A stretch of 64,000 nt of DNA, taken from contig NW_024737068.1 in the NCBI RefSeq assembly GCF_018991925.1, positions 5,694,548 to 5,758,547 of the forward strand, given 5' to 3'. Made by a program: the position numbers and the translations under genes. Shown here piece after piece: positions 52,346 through 64,000 of the stretch. Position 1 is the first letter of the stretch. Every line of letters begins with the position of its first letter. The notes beneath the pieces are model-generated. The model did not search any database. It was not told where the DNA came from and worked only from the letters and a program-made list of their open reading frames with translations. The stretch is from Homarus americanus. Lineage: Eukaryota > Arthropoda > Malacostraca > Decapoda > Nephropidae.

Positions 52346-52591
52346 TCAAATTATATAAGCTGCTCGCTCATCTACAACCAGTAAAATCTGGGCGGTTAAC
52401 AACGTTGAATATAAAGACCTTCTCTGGTACTTGTCTGCTGGTGTTCTCCATCCTAATCCTCGATATTCATGTGTTATTAACTTGGTTAAGGTGATTGTTT
52501 TATAATTTGATAACAACGATAACCTACAGCAATTAAAACAATCTCTCTTGTCCCCTTTCTTGAAGACAGCCACAACCTGGCAATTGTTTCA
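52346..52591 (-). pseudogene. LINE reverse transcriptase remnant (fingers region)
   Basis: Reading from about 52591 down to 52346, the minus strand gives QVVAVFKKGDKRDCFNCCRL, then SLLSNYKTITLTKLITHEYR, and a weaker continuation with RRSLYSTLLTAQ. The FKKGDK...N-x-R-x-SLL...K pattern is the start of LINE-type reverse transcriptases, where an NYRPISLL-like motif normally follows the KGD. Here it is degraded (FNCCRLSLL). An in-frame TGA lies just upstream and another stop closes the frame downstream, so this is an isolated remnant. It is a different part of the enzyme from the fragment at 1-493, so the same family cannot be claimed. Confidence 0.7.
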
Positions 52592-53250
<659 letters not shown>

Positions 53251-53340
53251 ATGCAGGAGACTTAGCATGGTCAAATATCATTGTTGCTGGAAGCGTTCCT
53301 GGAAAACTGAAATTATGAAACCTGCAAATCCGGTTGGATG

Positions 53341-53342
<2 letters not shown>

Positions 53343-53413
<71 letters not shown>
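53343..53413. repeat. (TA)n microsatellite
   Basis: About 35 TA units, 92 bp after the compound tract at 53098-53250. Confidence 0.97.
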
Positions 53414-53416
<3 letters not shown>

Positions 53417-56400
53417 CTAACGTTTTCGTATCACACAAAATATTATCAGTGGCTATAACATATAAGGAAGTCAATAAGTTTCACAGGGAACAGATTGGAA
53501 AATAGATTACATCTGCAGACACAGTAGTGGCACCACTGGACATAACGACTGGTGAATGCCTCATCAATTTAGTAATCAATGAATTTCGATGGAAAGTCGT
53601 TCATGGGGAATATAAATATCTTAAATGTTAAACACCTTGTATGAGAAACTGTTGTGCTAGGGCTTCATCCTAGCACTGTGGATCATTCTAGACATTACAA
53701 TGAGTGAGTGGATGGCCACCATACTTAAAGTGTTCACTAACAGATTACTAAGGCCAATGATAAAAAGACTTCCCCGTGTGTTGAACGATACGATACTTCA
53801 GGTTATGTAAAGTGCTAAAGTTCAAATAAGTAAATCTCATTGACTTCTACTTAACTTTACTCAAATCGGGAAATAACTCTCTAAACTACTCAAACCACTC
53901 ACTCAGCCAACCACTGACAGCATAGGCCCTTATACCCTTATAGCCATGACAGATACAAACTGGACATTCGTTCCCTTAACTATTGCTCAAACTGTCCTAT
54001 TCGGCAATCAGGTAAACGCTTCCCCTATAAATAAGTCATATTTTACAACCCTCACCACTTGTTCCCTGATTTACTGTAACGTGTGCGGGTCACAGCGGAG
54101 TCACTCTTTCCCTACAAAGTCCAGCTACTCTTAGCGATTTCCCTCTGTATTGTTAAATGTATTTAACTGATAGGACATTCTTCTAGCCATACTTTCTCAT
54201 AATGACATAAAAAATAATTTTCATATGTCAGACCAAGTCATGATCCCATACAGACTCCATCTACTTGAGGTTTATTAATACAAATTCTTCTTACTCTTCT
54301 ATATGTTGAGGCTTATACAAAAAATGCATTCCAAGTCTTTAAGCTGCAATCACTCAAACATTTCATTGTAATAAGAAATACTTTATGTTATCACCGCGAT
54401 ACTGTTACACACTACGGGCTGTGAATCTTACTTACGTTGCTGTAGCTTAAAAATATCACTAAGGTTGGTGAAATTATACACCGTTAAGCCTGAGTAAGAG
54501 GACTAAATTTCACATTAAACCGTGGATCCAGTGTAGGCTCTAACAGCAGCCCTAACAGTCCTCCGCCTCATTCTTACTATTCACTGCCTGTTTCTCTGGT
54601 AAGTAGTCCTGGAGATAGACGAAATCAATAATCCAATATGGACGATCACATTCAGTGCCCCTGATGGTGCCACGTTGGCTACCACTGGTTGTTGTGAGTC
54701 TTATCTATTGCGAAGGTCGTGATCGTGTTTAACAATGGAATACAAAGCACCAAAAATTGCTGATAATAGAGAGAGAGAGAGAGAGAGAGAGGACAACAGA
54801 CCTCTCATATAACAGTTGCTCCAGATGCTTTACCGTATACACTAGATTTATTCTAGCGCATCCGATATACTCATAATTTCACTCATGTCCAGGGTATAAA
54901 GTTGTTGAAGTCTTCTGTTGATAATCTCAGATTCTGAAAACAAATATACATCAAAGTGGAGCCATTAACACGTTATCTCTTGGTTAGTTACAAGAGAAAT
55001 CCCTTCTAGTCCCCAGCGTGCCCCCACACAGTATTTATTACATACATTGTTAAACTGGTAAATAAATTATTTAGATGTCAGCGTAAACGAGGCGACGGAA
55101 TCGGTTATTGTAGTAGATAACGCTAAGCGATCCTCTTGACAGATATTTCACCTGAGGTTATAGAAGTAACTTACTGATCCTGCGACAATGAAAGCCATTC
55201 ATATATTAAGTCAATTTAGTCAAGAACGGAGCGAATCTTTGATGAACGCTGAATGATTGGATAAAAAAGACAATGATGCTTTGTTTGATTATTAAGCAGT
55301 ATCATTCACCAGTAACATGATCTTTCACGTTGAATAAAACATCACAATGAATTTTCTCCTTGTATACTGGAACTCTACATCCGTTCCTGTATCTTATGTT
55401 TCAGTCTCATCAAATTCATTACTGGAACATGGTCAGGCCCACTGTCTACCCCTTAAATCTACCTTCCCTACAGCAGTGCATACCACCTGTCTTTCCCTAT
55501 AATAATGTTCAACATGTCTTCCCCAGAACAAAACATATCATCTGACTTTACCCACAACAGTGAACGTTTGAGCTTGTATGATATCCTTAACAATTCTTCC
55601 CTGTATATATTCTGTATAACTTCTGCTTCGTCTGTCATCATTACCATAATTTCAATTTCCGGGTATTGCTTCAAGGGGTTTTCTCGTTGCCAATACTACA
55701 GTAGTCTCTTTAAATTCACTTATATAACATGTAAAATTGTCTTAACATCGATCTTGTTTACATAGTTGTTTTCAGTTCAGTAGATGAGGTTATCTGGTGT
55801 ATGATTGACCTCGTATGTATGCAATAACAAGAGAGAAAGTTGTATGTGTATGCTTGTTTTTTCCTTGTATCTTGTTGTCTGGTATGTACAATTTCACTGT
55901 GAATAAACGCATGAGAGTTATATACATGAATTAATATATTAGGTTAGGGAAAGGTCTCAATATATAGCAAAAATATTTGATCGTTTAGATGGTAATCAAT
56001 AAGGGACAAGAACAGCAAGATGTTGTTACTTAAGTCAAAAGAAAGCAGTAAGGAATATTCTAGGTGTAGACAGTGTGAAAGTGGTCGAGTAACAAAACGC
56101 AATGAAATTTTTGCTGAATTAGCTTTTTTATATATATATTTTTTTAATAAAAGCATCGTGGGTCTTAATTGATTTTAGTATAAATTGTCAAGGGGATAAA
56201 AAATCGATCTTCCAAGGATTAATTTGCATTTACAAAGATTTGCCGTAATTAACAAGGAAAAAAACAAAAACATTCGTTCCTTAGCTTTCAACTCAAGAGG
56301 AAAATTACCCCTCTAAGTAATGCTCTTTTGGTCCTGGATTTTCGTGGTGCATAAATTATTCTAAAAACTGAACTGCAATAAAGATTCGCTCCAACTTAGA

Positions 56401-56930
56401 TTGACTAATGGACAGACTGTAAAGCCGGGACCAGTCTTAAGTGTCTCAATGCACAGCGTTCAATTACTTTATTTAGTAAACACCACAACGCGTAAGATAT
56501 GTCATGTAGTAAAGAATGCCACTGACAACAATGAAGATAAATAAAATGTTGTATTAGTAACTTCATGCCGATTATATCATTCATAAATTTCTTTTTCTTC
56601 ATTGTTCTCAGTGATTAAGAACTACTAACCGGTTTATAAAATGTAGAGGTAAATAATATAAGCATAAGCAGCTTCGTCAAGTAAAACGAGTAATGATGCT
56701 TTACAATACATCATCCATGTGTTTGTCACTCCATAAACCTTTCACATTATCGACTTCGTTTAAAAACAAATTAACTCAGTGTGTTAATGATCCTTCTTTT
56801 TAATTGTGTCGAGTATCAGGATACTTGATTCGAGATGGTTGCTTTTAATTTAAACAATACAAACTTTATATATTTCCTTATCAGAATAATCGTGTTCATT
56901 GTCTATGAAACTTTGTAGGAAAGTTCCACT
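53414..56930. other. No gene recognised
   Basis: AT-rich sequence with short (GA)n at 54770-54791. No open frame above 90 codons and no motif seen. Confidence 0.5.
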
Positions 56931-56937
56931 CTCTGAC

Positions 56938-57026
56938 TGACGTTCGCATTTACCATCGCAAATGGACGTCAAGAACTGGTGGGCGTCTTGTTATGGCAAA
57001 AGAGAGTGTTTTACGTGACGTCACGT
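56938..57026. promoter_or_regulatory. Cluster of CRE-like (TGACGT) sites
   Basis: TGACGT at 56938-56943, GGACGTCA at 56964-56971 and a 14-bp perfect palindrome ACGTGACGTCACGT at 57013-57026, whose centre TGACGTCA is the consensus cAMP-response element bound by CREB/ATF bZIP factors. No gene is seen beside it. Confidence 0.3.
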
Positions 57027-58205
57027 CTGAGTCCATTATTGGGATTTTCCTAAGCTCTCTCTAAAAATCAGATTTTTCATTAAAACTATGAAATAAGATA
57101 TTTTCTTTTCTATTCTCACTCCCCAACATCCTGAATCCTCACCATCATTGCCTACAACAATCCTCAGTCCCCCATCCCAATCCTCACTTCCATTCAACCA
57201 TCTTTACTACCCACCATCCTCATTCCCTATCGTCTTAACTCCCACTATCCTCCTTCGCATCATCTTCACTCTCAGTCCTCACTACCTCACAGTGTGTTGA
57301 GCAACATTTTGCTGCCAGTAAGTACAGGTTGGCCATGATTAAGTGTCACAGGAGAGCCCCATATATTGTCCGTGAAAGAAGCAGGATACAGGGTAAACAG
57401 GCGGCAAGAACTGAGCAAAAAACTCGATAGAAAACGCAAGAGGTGTGAAATAGAATCTTGGTGACGTCGGGAAGTGAAGGGTAAAATATGATGGATGGCT
57501 AGTGATTTTATTTCTACCATGAGCGATAAGCTGGAGGGGCGGGTGATGTTGCGTTTTGCCGCTCGAGGATCTTGTGTTCGGGATTCAGTAATCAAACTTT
57601 TTTTGACCTTCATGTATTTTTCCGTGACCTTGATCTTTCATTTTTATCCGTGAATTTAACGCTTGACTTCCAATCTATATAATAAAATTGACCATCTACC
57701 GGTTGCGTTTATGAGTATAAATTATATATGTTTACAATTTCTGAAGAACTACGATAACATTTTCGCTGATTTTGTTGATAGTACAGTATTTTAAGACTTT
57801 ATTTGCATCGTAGTAACTTATTACATCACAAACAATTATACAAAATTAATATTAAGAAGGACAACAAAGGACTAATATTTATAAACCAATTCGCCTTTAC
57901 CAATTACCAGATAGTATATATGATTACAAAATATGACATCATCTTTTACAGTAAGCGAATCCTTTTATCCTCGTCTTATGGAAGGTTCAGTGTCAGACTC
58001 TCTCTCAGGTCAAGAGAAGGGCAGATGGACTGAGCTGTCAACCTAGTGTGAGTTGTTGCAGTGGACCGTGGGGGTCGAGGGAGGCGGAGAGCGTTACCTC
58101 ATAACACCTCTCCTGTCTTTATAACCTCCTTCCACGTCACCTCCTCACCTTACTAGCGCCATCTTTCTTCCACACAACGGACCATTGTCCCATAACCGCC
58201 TTCCT
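57027..58205. other. No gene recognised
   Basis: A 108-codon minus-strand frame (57613-57287) is the longest non-repeat frame in the right part of the window. It begins MKVKKSLITESRTQDPRAAK and shows no domain I recognise. Confidence 0.35.
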
Positions 58206-58785
58206 GTCCTTGACCTCTACTACCACAACTCCACTACCTCTCTACGACCTCTTCTACTACAACCAGTCTACCTCCCCATGACCTTTACTACCACAACTCC
58301 ACTACCTCTCTACGACCTCTTCTACTACAACCAGTCTACCTCCCCATGACCTTTACTACCACAACTCCACTACCTCTCTACGACCTCTTCTACTACAACC
58401 AGTCTACCTCCCCACGACCTTTACTACTCCACTCTCTACGACCTCTTCTACTACAAACCTCCTACCTACGAACTACCACAACTCCACTACCTCTCTACGA
58501 CCTCTTCTACTACAACCACTCTACCTCCCCACGACCACTACCACAACTCCACTACCTCTCTACGACCTCTTCTACTCTACCTACCACAACTCCACTACCT
58601 CTCTACGACCTCTTCTACTACAACCAGTCTACCTCCCCATGACCTTTACTACCACAACTCCACTACCTCTCTACGACCTCTTCTACTACAACCAGTCTAC
58701 CTCCCCACGACCTTTACTACCACAACTCCACTACCTCTCTACGACCTCTTCTACTACAACCACTCTACCTCCCCATGACCTCTAT
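58206..58785. repeat. 68-bp minisatellite
   Basis: About eight copies, e.g. AACTCCACTACCTCTCTACG at 58227 and 58295 (68 bp apart), each with CTCTTCTACTACAACCAGTC and CCTCCCCATGACC. Several central copies (58430-58590) have internal deletions. The repeated [20 protein letters not shown] peptide frames follow from the repeat. Confidence 0.95.
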
Positions 58786-58904
58786 TACCCCAATTATATG
58801 GACTCTCGTGAATTCCATTGACTTCAGCCATTTCCCACAGCGTCCAACTACCTGTATTGTATATATTCATACCGCATATACACGAGATGTGTATGTACCT
58901 AAGT

Positions 58905-59035
<131 letters not shown>

Positions 59036-59321
59036 AAAACTATCTCTCGTCATTTTTCATTTTTAAATTTACTCCCAAATTTGTTATAGGAATGTAATAT
59101 TCAATGTGCAAATATTATTATTTTAGATTGGAGTGTAATGGTACACCACTGAGGGGGATATACTGTACTGTAGCTGTCAACATTTTTTTCCTATTAGCGG
59201 GCGTGTGTGCGTGGTGATATATGTACGATTACCTATTAGTGTCAGAGTATTTATTATATGCCTATGTTTATGTTCAATTGTGCGGCTTGCATGTACTCTA
59301 TAATCTTACTGTTGCGTGATA

Positions 59322-59346
59322 ATGTGTGTGTGTGTGAGTGTGTGTT
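59322..59346. repeat. (GT)n microsatellite, interrupted
   Basis: About twelve GT units with a GAGT interruption. Confidence 0.9.
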
Positions 59347-59455
59347 GTAACAGGTGATGTAGGAAAGGAAATTACCCATTCGTCTCCAGCCTCGCCTCTC
59401 CTTGCTCTGTATTTAACCAGGTATTTAGTAAACTGTCATCCTTAAATGTTTCCTT

Positions 59456-59460
<5 letters not shown>

Positions 59461-59508
<48 letters not shown>
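59461..59508. repeat. (TG)n microsatellite
   Basis: Twenty-four TG units. Confidence 0.97.
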
Positions 59509-59509
<1 letters not shown>

Positions 59510-60500
59510 CTACAATACTTTCGATCATCTGGTCAAGTTTATTTGTTGGGACATGTGTGTGTGTATAGAAGGTAAAATGTCCTAGAAGTTAAGCTCTTAG
59601 AAAATCCAAAATATTGAGCGTCTTTCATTTGAAATCCAAGATAATGTACAAATCGATAATTCTATTGGACATGTATGAATCTTTCGAATAAAATAATAAT
59701 TCAGCCTAAGTGAAACATTTCTATCGTATGAAAAATGAGAGTGACTCCACATCCTTTCCCTCGATGTGGTGATTTTATCCTGAGAAATTAAATTGATACA
59801 GTAAGTAAAGTTCATCCCAGAATATTCAGTCCTTTCCCCTACTAAGTGTACCTATGGGGCTAGGAACAATTACCAAATAATGAGCTTAATTGGTGTAAGG
59901 TGGCTCACAGTAACCAAGAGACTACATTGTGGATACTTTCAGAGTAGAGTCAACAAACGTATCTAGAACTATCGCGTCGAAGGAGATACTTAAGTGGTCA
60001 TATTACCTTTACAATGCATAAGTGAAATGATCATCATCTTTCTTTGCCTATTTCCGTTTATTAGTGGTCGTTATAGTCATCTTTAAACACTGCCCCAGCC
60101 TGTGAATCCTCAGAAATTTATATTGCGTCTTTTTTTACGACAATGTAGAAGAATATGTAAATAAGAAGTCATAATCTGCGCTCAAGGATCCAACACTCTC
60201 ATGTAAGTATTCCAGAGTGACGTGGCATAAAATCAGACCTGTTTTTTCCCACTATTGCTTCAGATCTTTAGCCTTGTAGTCAGTAAGAGGCTTGGTCCTC
60301 CTCACACCACCTATTGTTATGATACAGCTGCCAACATACAAAGGGTCCCGCCCCGTCTGACCCATATACTACAGGGTAATAAGCTGTCAGACGGGAGACA
60401 CTGGTGGCCTTTGTTGACTTAAGCTGGAGTAAAGTGCCCCCGCCCGAACTTAAAAAGGCTACAGGGCTTAGCAGCTGCTGTAACATATACTTTTCTTGGT
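59509..60500. other. No gene recognised
   Basis: AT-rich to about 60240. The stretch 60240-60480 is GC-balanced and open on the minus strand (60486-60280, containing VYGSDGAGPFVCWQLYHNN), but I do not recognise it. Confidence 0.4.
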
Positions 60501-60832
60501 GATGTTAGCGTCCCTGTTGCTGTCGGTCCGCTGTTGCTGTTGCCACTCTTGAGTTTTCTTGGTGGTGCTGTTGGTGATGTCCCTACCGTCGATACTGCTG
60601 CTGTTGCTACTCTCCTCATCGATGATGTTATTGCTGTTGCTACTGTTGTTACTGGAGATGTTGTTGTTGCTGCTGTTCTTACTGGAGATGTTGCTGTTGC
60701 TACTGTTGTTACTGGAGATGTTGCTGTTGCTGCTGTTGTTACTGGAGATGTTGCTGTTGCTGCTGTTGTTACTGGAGATGTTGCTGTTGCTGCTGTTCTT
60801 ACTGGAGATGTTGCTGTTGCTGCTGTTTTAGT
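60501..60832. repeat. 30-bp CTG/TTG-rich minisatellite
   Basis: Seven close copies (about 60630-60832) of a 30-bp unit made of TTGCTGTTGCTGCTGTTGTT plus ACTGGAGATG, with diverged copies to the left. As 30 is a multiple of three, the plus frame 60534-60950 is open with 10-residue VVTGDVAVAA repeats. Nothing around it suggests a real protein. Confidence 0.93.
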
Positions 60833-60950
60833 TTGCTTGATATTGCTAATGCTTGAACTACTGCTGCGGTCGATGCTACTGGCGTTAATGCTGTTGTTAT
60901 CAAATTCTCATTTTTGCTGCTGCTGTCAGTGCTGTTGTTACGAATCATAA

Positions 60951-63715
60951 CACAGGTGTGCCTCATTAAGTAAAGACAAGGAGAAGTAACACCTAACATG
61001 ACTCACACTAAGAAATACTTTAAATACACCAACATTTAGTACTTCATAAGGAGTTCCAGCTTACAAGAATACCACAGAAGCAACATTCAGCGGTGGTAAA
61101 CATGCCGAAAACTGCTTCTACGCTCGATTTAGTGTTAATTACAAACCTTCAATTACCAATCCCTTCAAATAATGTTATTGTGACAAAAAAAAGGAAGAGA
61201 AATATAACCTGACATCTGGAGGGGAGAACAGGAAGAGAATTTGGAGTACGAAAGGAGCGAGAATAACTTTATGGAGTGAGAGGAAAAATAAAAAGGAACA
61301 GAATAAGAGAGGAGCTGTGGTGCGGAAAATGATGGATGATGAGACGAGAATATGAGACACTGTAAAAAAAAAAAGAAAGAGGAAAGCACAGGAGTGAAGG
61401 GTGGAAAGCATGGAAGGGTAGAAAAGTGGGTGACGGAAGAGAGCGAGAGGAGGTAAGGTCTAGAGGCTGATTATTCTGGGGAGGCTGAGGAGATTATTAT
61501 TCTCCCCAGTGAAGTCAGAATGATGATAAAAAACTTCCTCCTTCAATATCACTAAGATCAAAATCCATTGATCTATTTAATCAACTCTTTAGTTCAACCT
61601 TAATATTATTCTATCCGTTAAATGTATCTAAGTGAATTTATGGTCTCTCACGATTTATTACTTTAGACTAAATATAAAGTCTTCAACTCTCTTGGATTTA
61701 TCTTTTCAACTTCATATGAACTACCTCCGCCTTACCCCCCCCCCCATGCCATGAGATAAATGAATCACCCGCTGTTTAATCTAGGATAATTCATCTACTC
61801 TGTGGTGTTGTTTAATCTTGTAATTATTGTGGCTCTTTGTCTCTTCTCATCGACCTCTTCTGGCCATAAACACAACACCATCCTTAAGCTACTCTACAGA
61901 ACTCATGTACTATATAATGTGTTAGGTAATAGCTGGCGTTAGTCAAGACCAAGGTATGGAACATTATAAAAGAGGGGATAACCAGATAAGGTCTCAGAGC
62001 GGTGTTAATAGTGAAAAGTATCTGATATGAGTAATTAACCTCAAGAATGACTATCAAAACCTCCAAGAAACTCACAAATGTATGCCAGATCTTGAGAGAT
62101 AAAATTCAGACATTATAAGTATTTTACTACTGAGGATCATCGAGAAAATGTCAGTCATAGAGTGAAGAGAAAGACGAAATTTTTTGAGATCTGTTATGCG
62201 AACTCTGCAAATAATTACATAGCTATAAAGAACAAGGTGTTGCGGTATTTTCAACACCTTAGGTCTATAATATTTATGTAGGTGTTAAATCGTGCAGTAA
62301 ACATTAAGTATTAAGAATTAATAAATATACGATACAGATATTTCGTTCCAATTTAAAGTTCAACAGGATTCCATTAACAGATTCAATTTTGTGTGTAAAG
62401 TTTAATCTTAAGTAATTATAGAAAAAAGTATATAATTACACGGAGAAGTTATACACGAGTTCCACCAATCACGCTTTTTCCAAGACTCACACTAATTACA
62501 CTTGTTATACGTGTCGTGCCACTCACAACCTAACACTTATAGACCTTAACACCTGACACCTTAGATCCAGGACACAAGTGACAGAGAACCAAGCCTTCCC
62601 AGCTCTCGTGTGAAGATTATCTATGATGCATATAACAACACAGAGAAGCGAGAGAGAGCAGGAGTAACTTAGTTAAGGTGATTATGGAAAGCCTCGTGTT
62701 TGATCAATTACAGCGCCAACACCTGTGTACATAGTGAGAGGCAGCCCAGGTGTATTACTAGTAATTCGATGAGGACACACACACACACACACAATTACTA
62801 CTTTGCTGTCACTCGGAATCGAGCATGACGATCATCCAGCCATGATACAATGATATGAGGTATTAGGAATGTCACCTAGGTTAGTGAGTTTTGGGGTGAC
62901 TAAGAGACCCATACAGAACCCGCAGCGCGGTTCACATTCGTTGCACATGTGGAGGGCTCCATCTACTGGGGCGGCGGTGGCAACGTCTTTTCAACGTTGG
63001 CGCTCACACACACACTGAAACACACTCATATCCACACACACGGAAACACAAAAACTCCTACAGTCGTAACTATAAGCTATTGACATCTCGTCCCATAAAA
63101 CACGCTTCAGATGGACGCTGCAACGGAGAACATAAAGTGCTTTATTGCTCCTGAATAAGTGAAATGGATCACCTTAATGTCAATTCGCTTCACTTCTGTA
63201 GGTTTAAGGGTCGTTCAGAGACATAAATACCTCCTGCGACATGTATTTTCGCTCTGTATATTATTTTTTTTAATCATCCATCACATTAACGATGTTAGCG
63301 ACGACCCTCGATACTTATGAATAGTCAATATTTAACCATGTAAATCATTACTGCTTTTGTAACCTTAGAAATTAAGGTAGACTTATGGCTGAAAGTATGG
63401 AAAAAGATATAGAAATAAGATGCCTTTTTCCCATTCTACTAATGTTCCTACTCCTCGGGATTATTTCTCCTCACCGTCTGTTATTCACTCATACCCACTT
63501 CTCTCTATCTTCTTCTAAGTGACTCCTACCCGTCTATATGTTTTCATTAACTCACGTAACTATTAAGATATATAGGGACCCCATCAAGAGATATTAAAAC
63601 GTGTTGATTGGTAATTTATCGCAACGTTCTGGTGTGATGTAGGACATTTATTATCACTTTTATTTCTCATTCCTGTTTATTGTTTTTAGATTTTTTTATC
63701 TTTATCATGATCGTT
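60951..63715. other. No gene recognised
   Basis: AT-rich sequence with a purine-rich patch at 61185-61460 (GGAAGAGA-like, open on the minus strand as Phe/Ser/Leu), a C homopolymer near 61736-61745 and a short (CA)n at 62777-62792. Confidence 0.5.
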
Positions 63716-63740
63716 GTTATTATTATTATTATTATTATTA
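63716..63740. repeat. (ATT)n microsatellite
   Basis: Eight ATT units; the rest of the window to 64000 is plain AT-rich sequence. Confidence 0.95.
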
Positions 63741-64000
63741 AACTCACACGCATACAGACATAGAGAGATAGAATAACCCAGAATCTCGATATTATATGAT
63801 TAAAATTAAACAGTTTATAAGAAGAATGAAAATAATTACGGATATTTACATCAAAACAATATATATTATTAAGTTATCAAGTTACATATGTTAATGAAAA
63901 AGCTGTGTCTAATAATGTCTATACATTTTCATAACTCTTCTTTCTTATCGGTATTTGTGTTTGTACTCTCTTCTATAATAATAACTTTGGAAGGGTATCA

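Noticed and set aside
55935..55950. ATTAGGTTAGGG resembling the arthropod TTAGG telomere repeat
   Set aside because: Only two units; no array, so no evidence of a telomere.
57287..57613. 108-codon minus-strand frame
   Set aside because: No domain or motif recognised, mixed low-complexity Ser/Leu content, no splice or promoter context. A protein search would decide; a hit over its length to any transposon or host protein would revive it.
60280..60619. Overlapping minus-strand frames of 66-68 codons with GC-balanced sequence
   Set aside because: No recognisable domain, and part of the sequence is the edge of the 30-bp repeat.

Overview
The window looks like repeat-rich, gene-poor nuclear DNA from an arthropod, most probably a decapod crustacean. 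I infer this from the degenerate Ty3/gypsy, Penelope-like and LINE fragments, from the very dense (CA)n, (TA)n, (GA)n, (TTG)n and (TTA)n tracts, and from the very large minisatellites. No database search was possible, so the taxon is an inference. I find no intact host protein-coding gene, no rRNA and no convincing tRNA gene. The only recognisable coding sequence is broken transposable-element sequence.

Region 1 (about 1-5200) is a nested transposon. A LINE reverse-transcriptase fragment (minus strand, 1-493) abuts a Penelope-like element (plus strand) with a GIY-YIG-type endonuclease end. That element is split by a roughly 4.07 kb Ty3/gypsy LTR retrotransposon (765-4830, minus strand). The LTR element has two LTRs of about 328 bp, a tRNA primer-binding site, a polypurine tract and a near-perfect target-site duplication. 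Its gag and protease are readable, but reverse transcriptase and RNase H are absent and the integrase is frameshifted. The Penelope tail resumes at 4831-5073 with a hammerhead-ribozyme-like motif and ends in a (TA)n tract.

Region 2 (about 5200-28800) is AT-rich non-coding DNA with scattered microsatellites and short minisatellites. It also holds a Penelope-type tail with a second hammerhead-like motif (22225-22254, minus), a 319-bp inverted-repeat element (27029-27347) and one exon-like open segment (10381-10569).

Region 3 (about 28800-49130) is a cluster of four unrelated minisatellites: an 18-20 bp GTGTGAGGTGCGTAGT-type array, a 21-bp array with higher-order structure, a 16.5-kb array of a 34-bp C-rich unit (about 31956-48471, with a 100-N assembly gap at 40851-40950), and a 43-bp array. 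The 34-bp array is the dominant feature of the window. It is strongly strand-asymmetric, and its G-rich strand carries three GGG runs per unit. The very long open frames across it are artefacts of a repeat unit that lacks stop codons.

Region 4 (about 49130-64000) is again AT-rich non-coding DNA. It has a LINE reverse-transcriptase remnant (52346-52573, minus), a 68-bp minisatellite (58206-58785), a 30-bp minisatellite (about 60630-60832), several (TA)n/(CA)n/(GT)n tracts and a small cluster of CRE-like TGACGT sites around 57 kb. No operon or pathway can be assembled; what connects the features is transposon nesting and tandem-repeat expansion.
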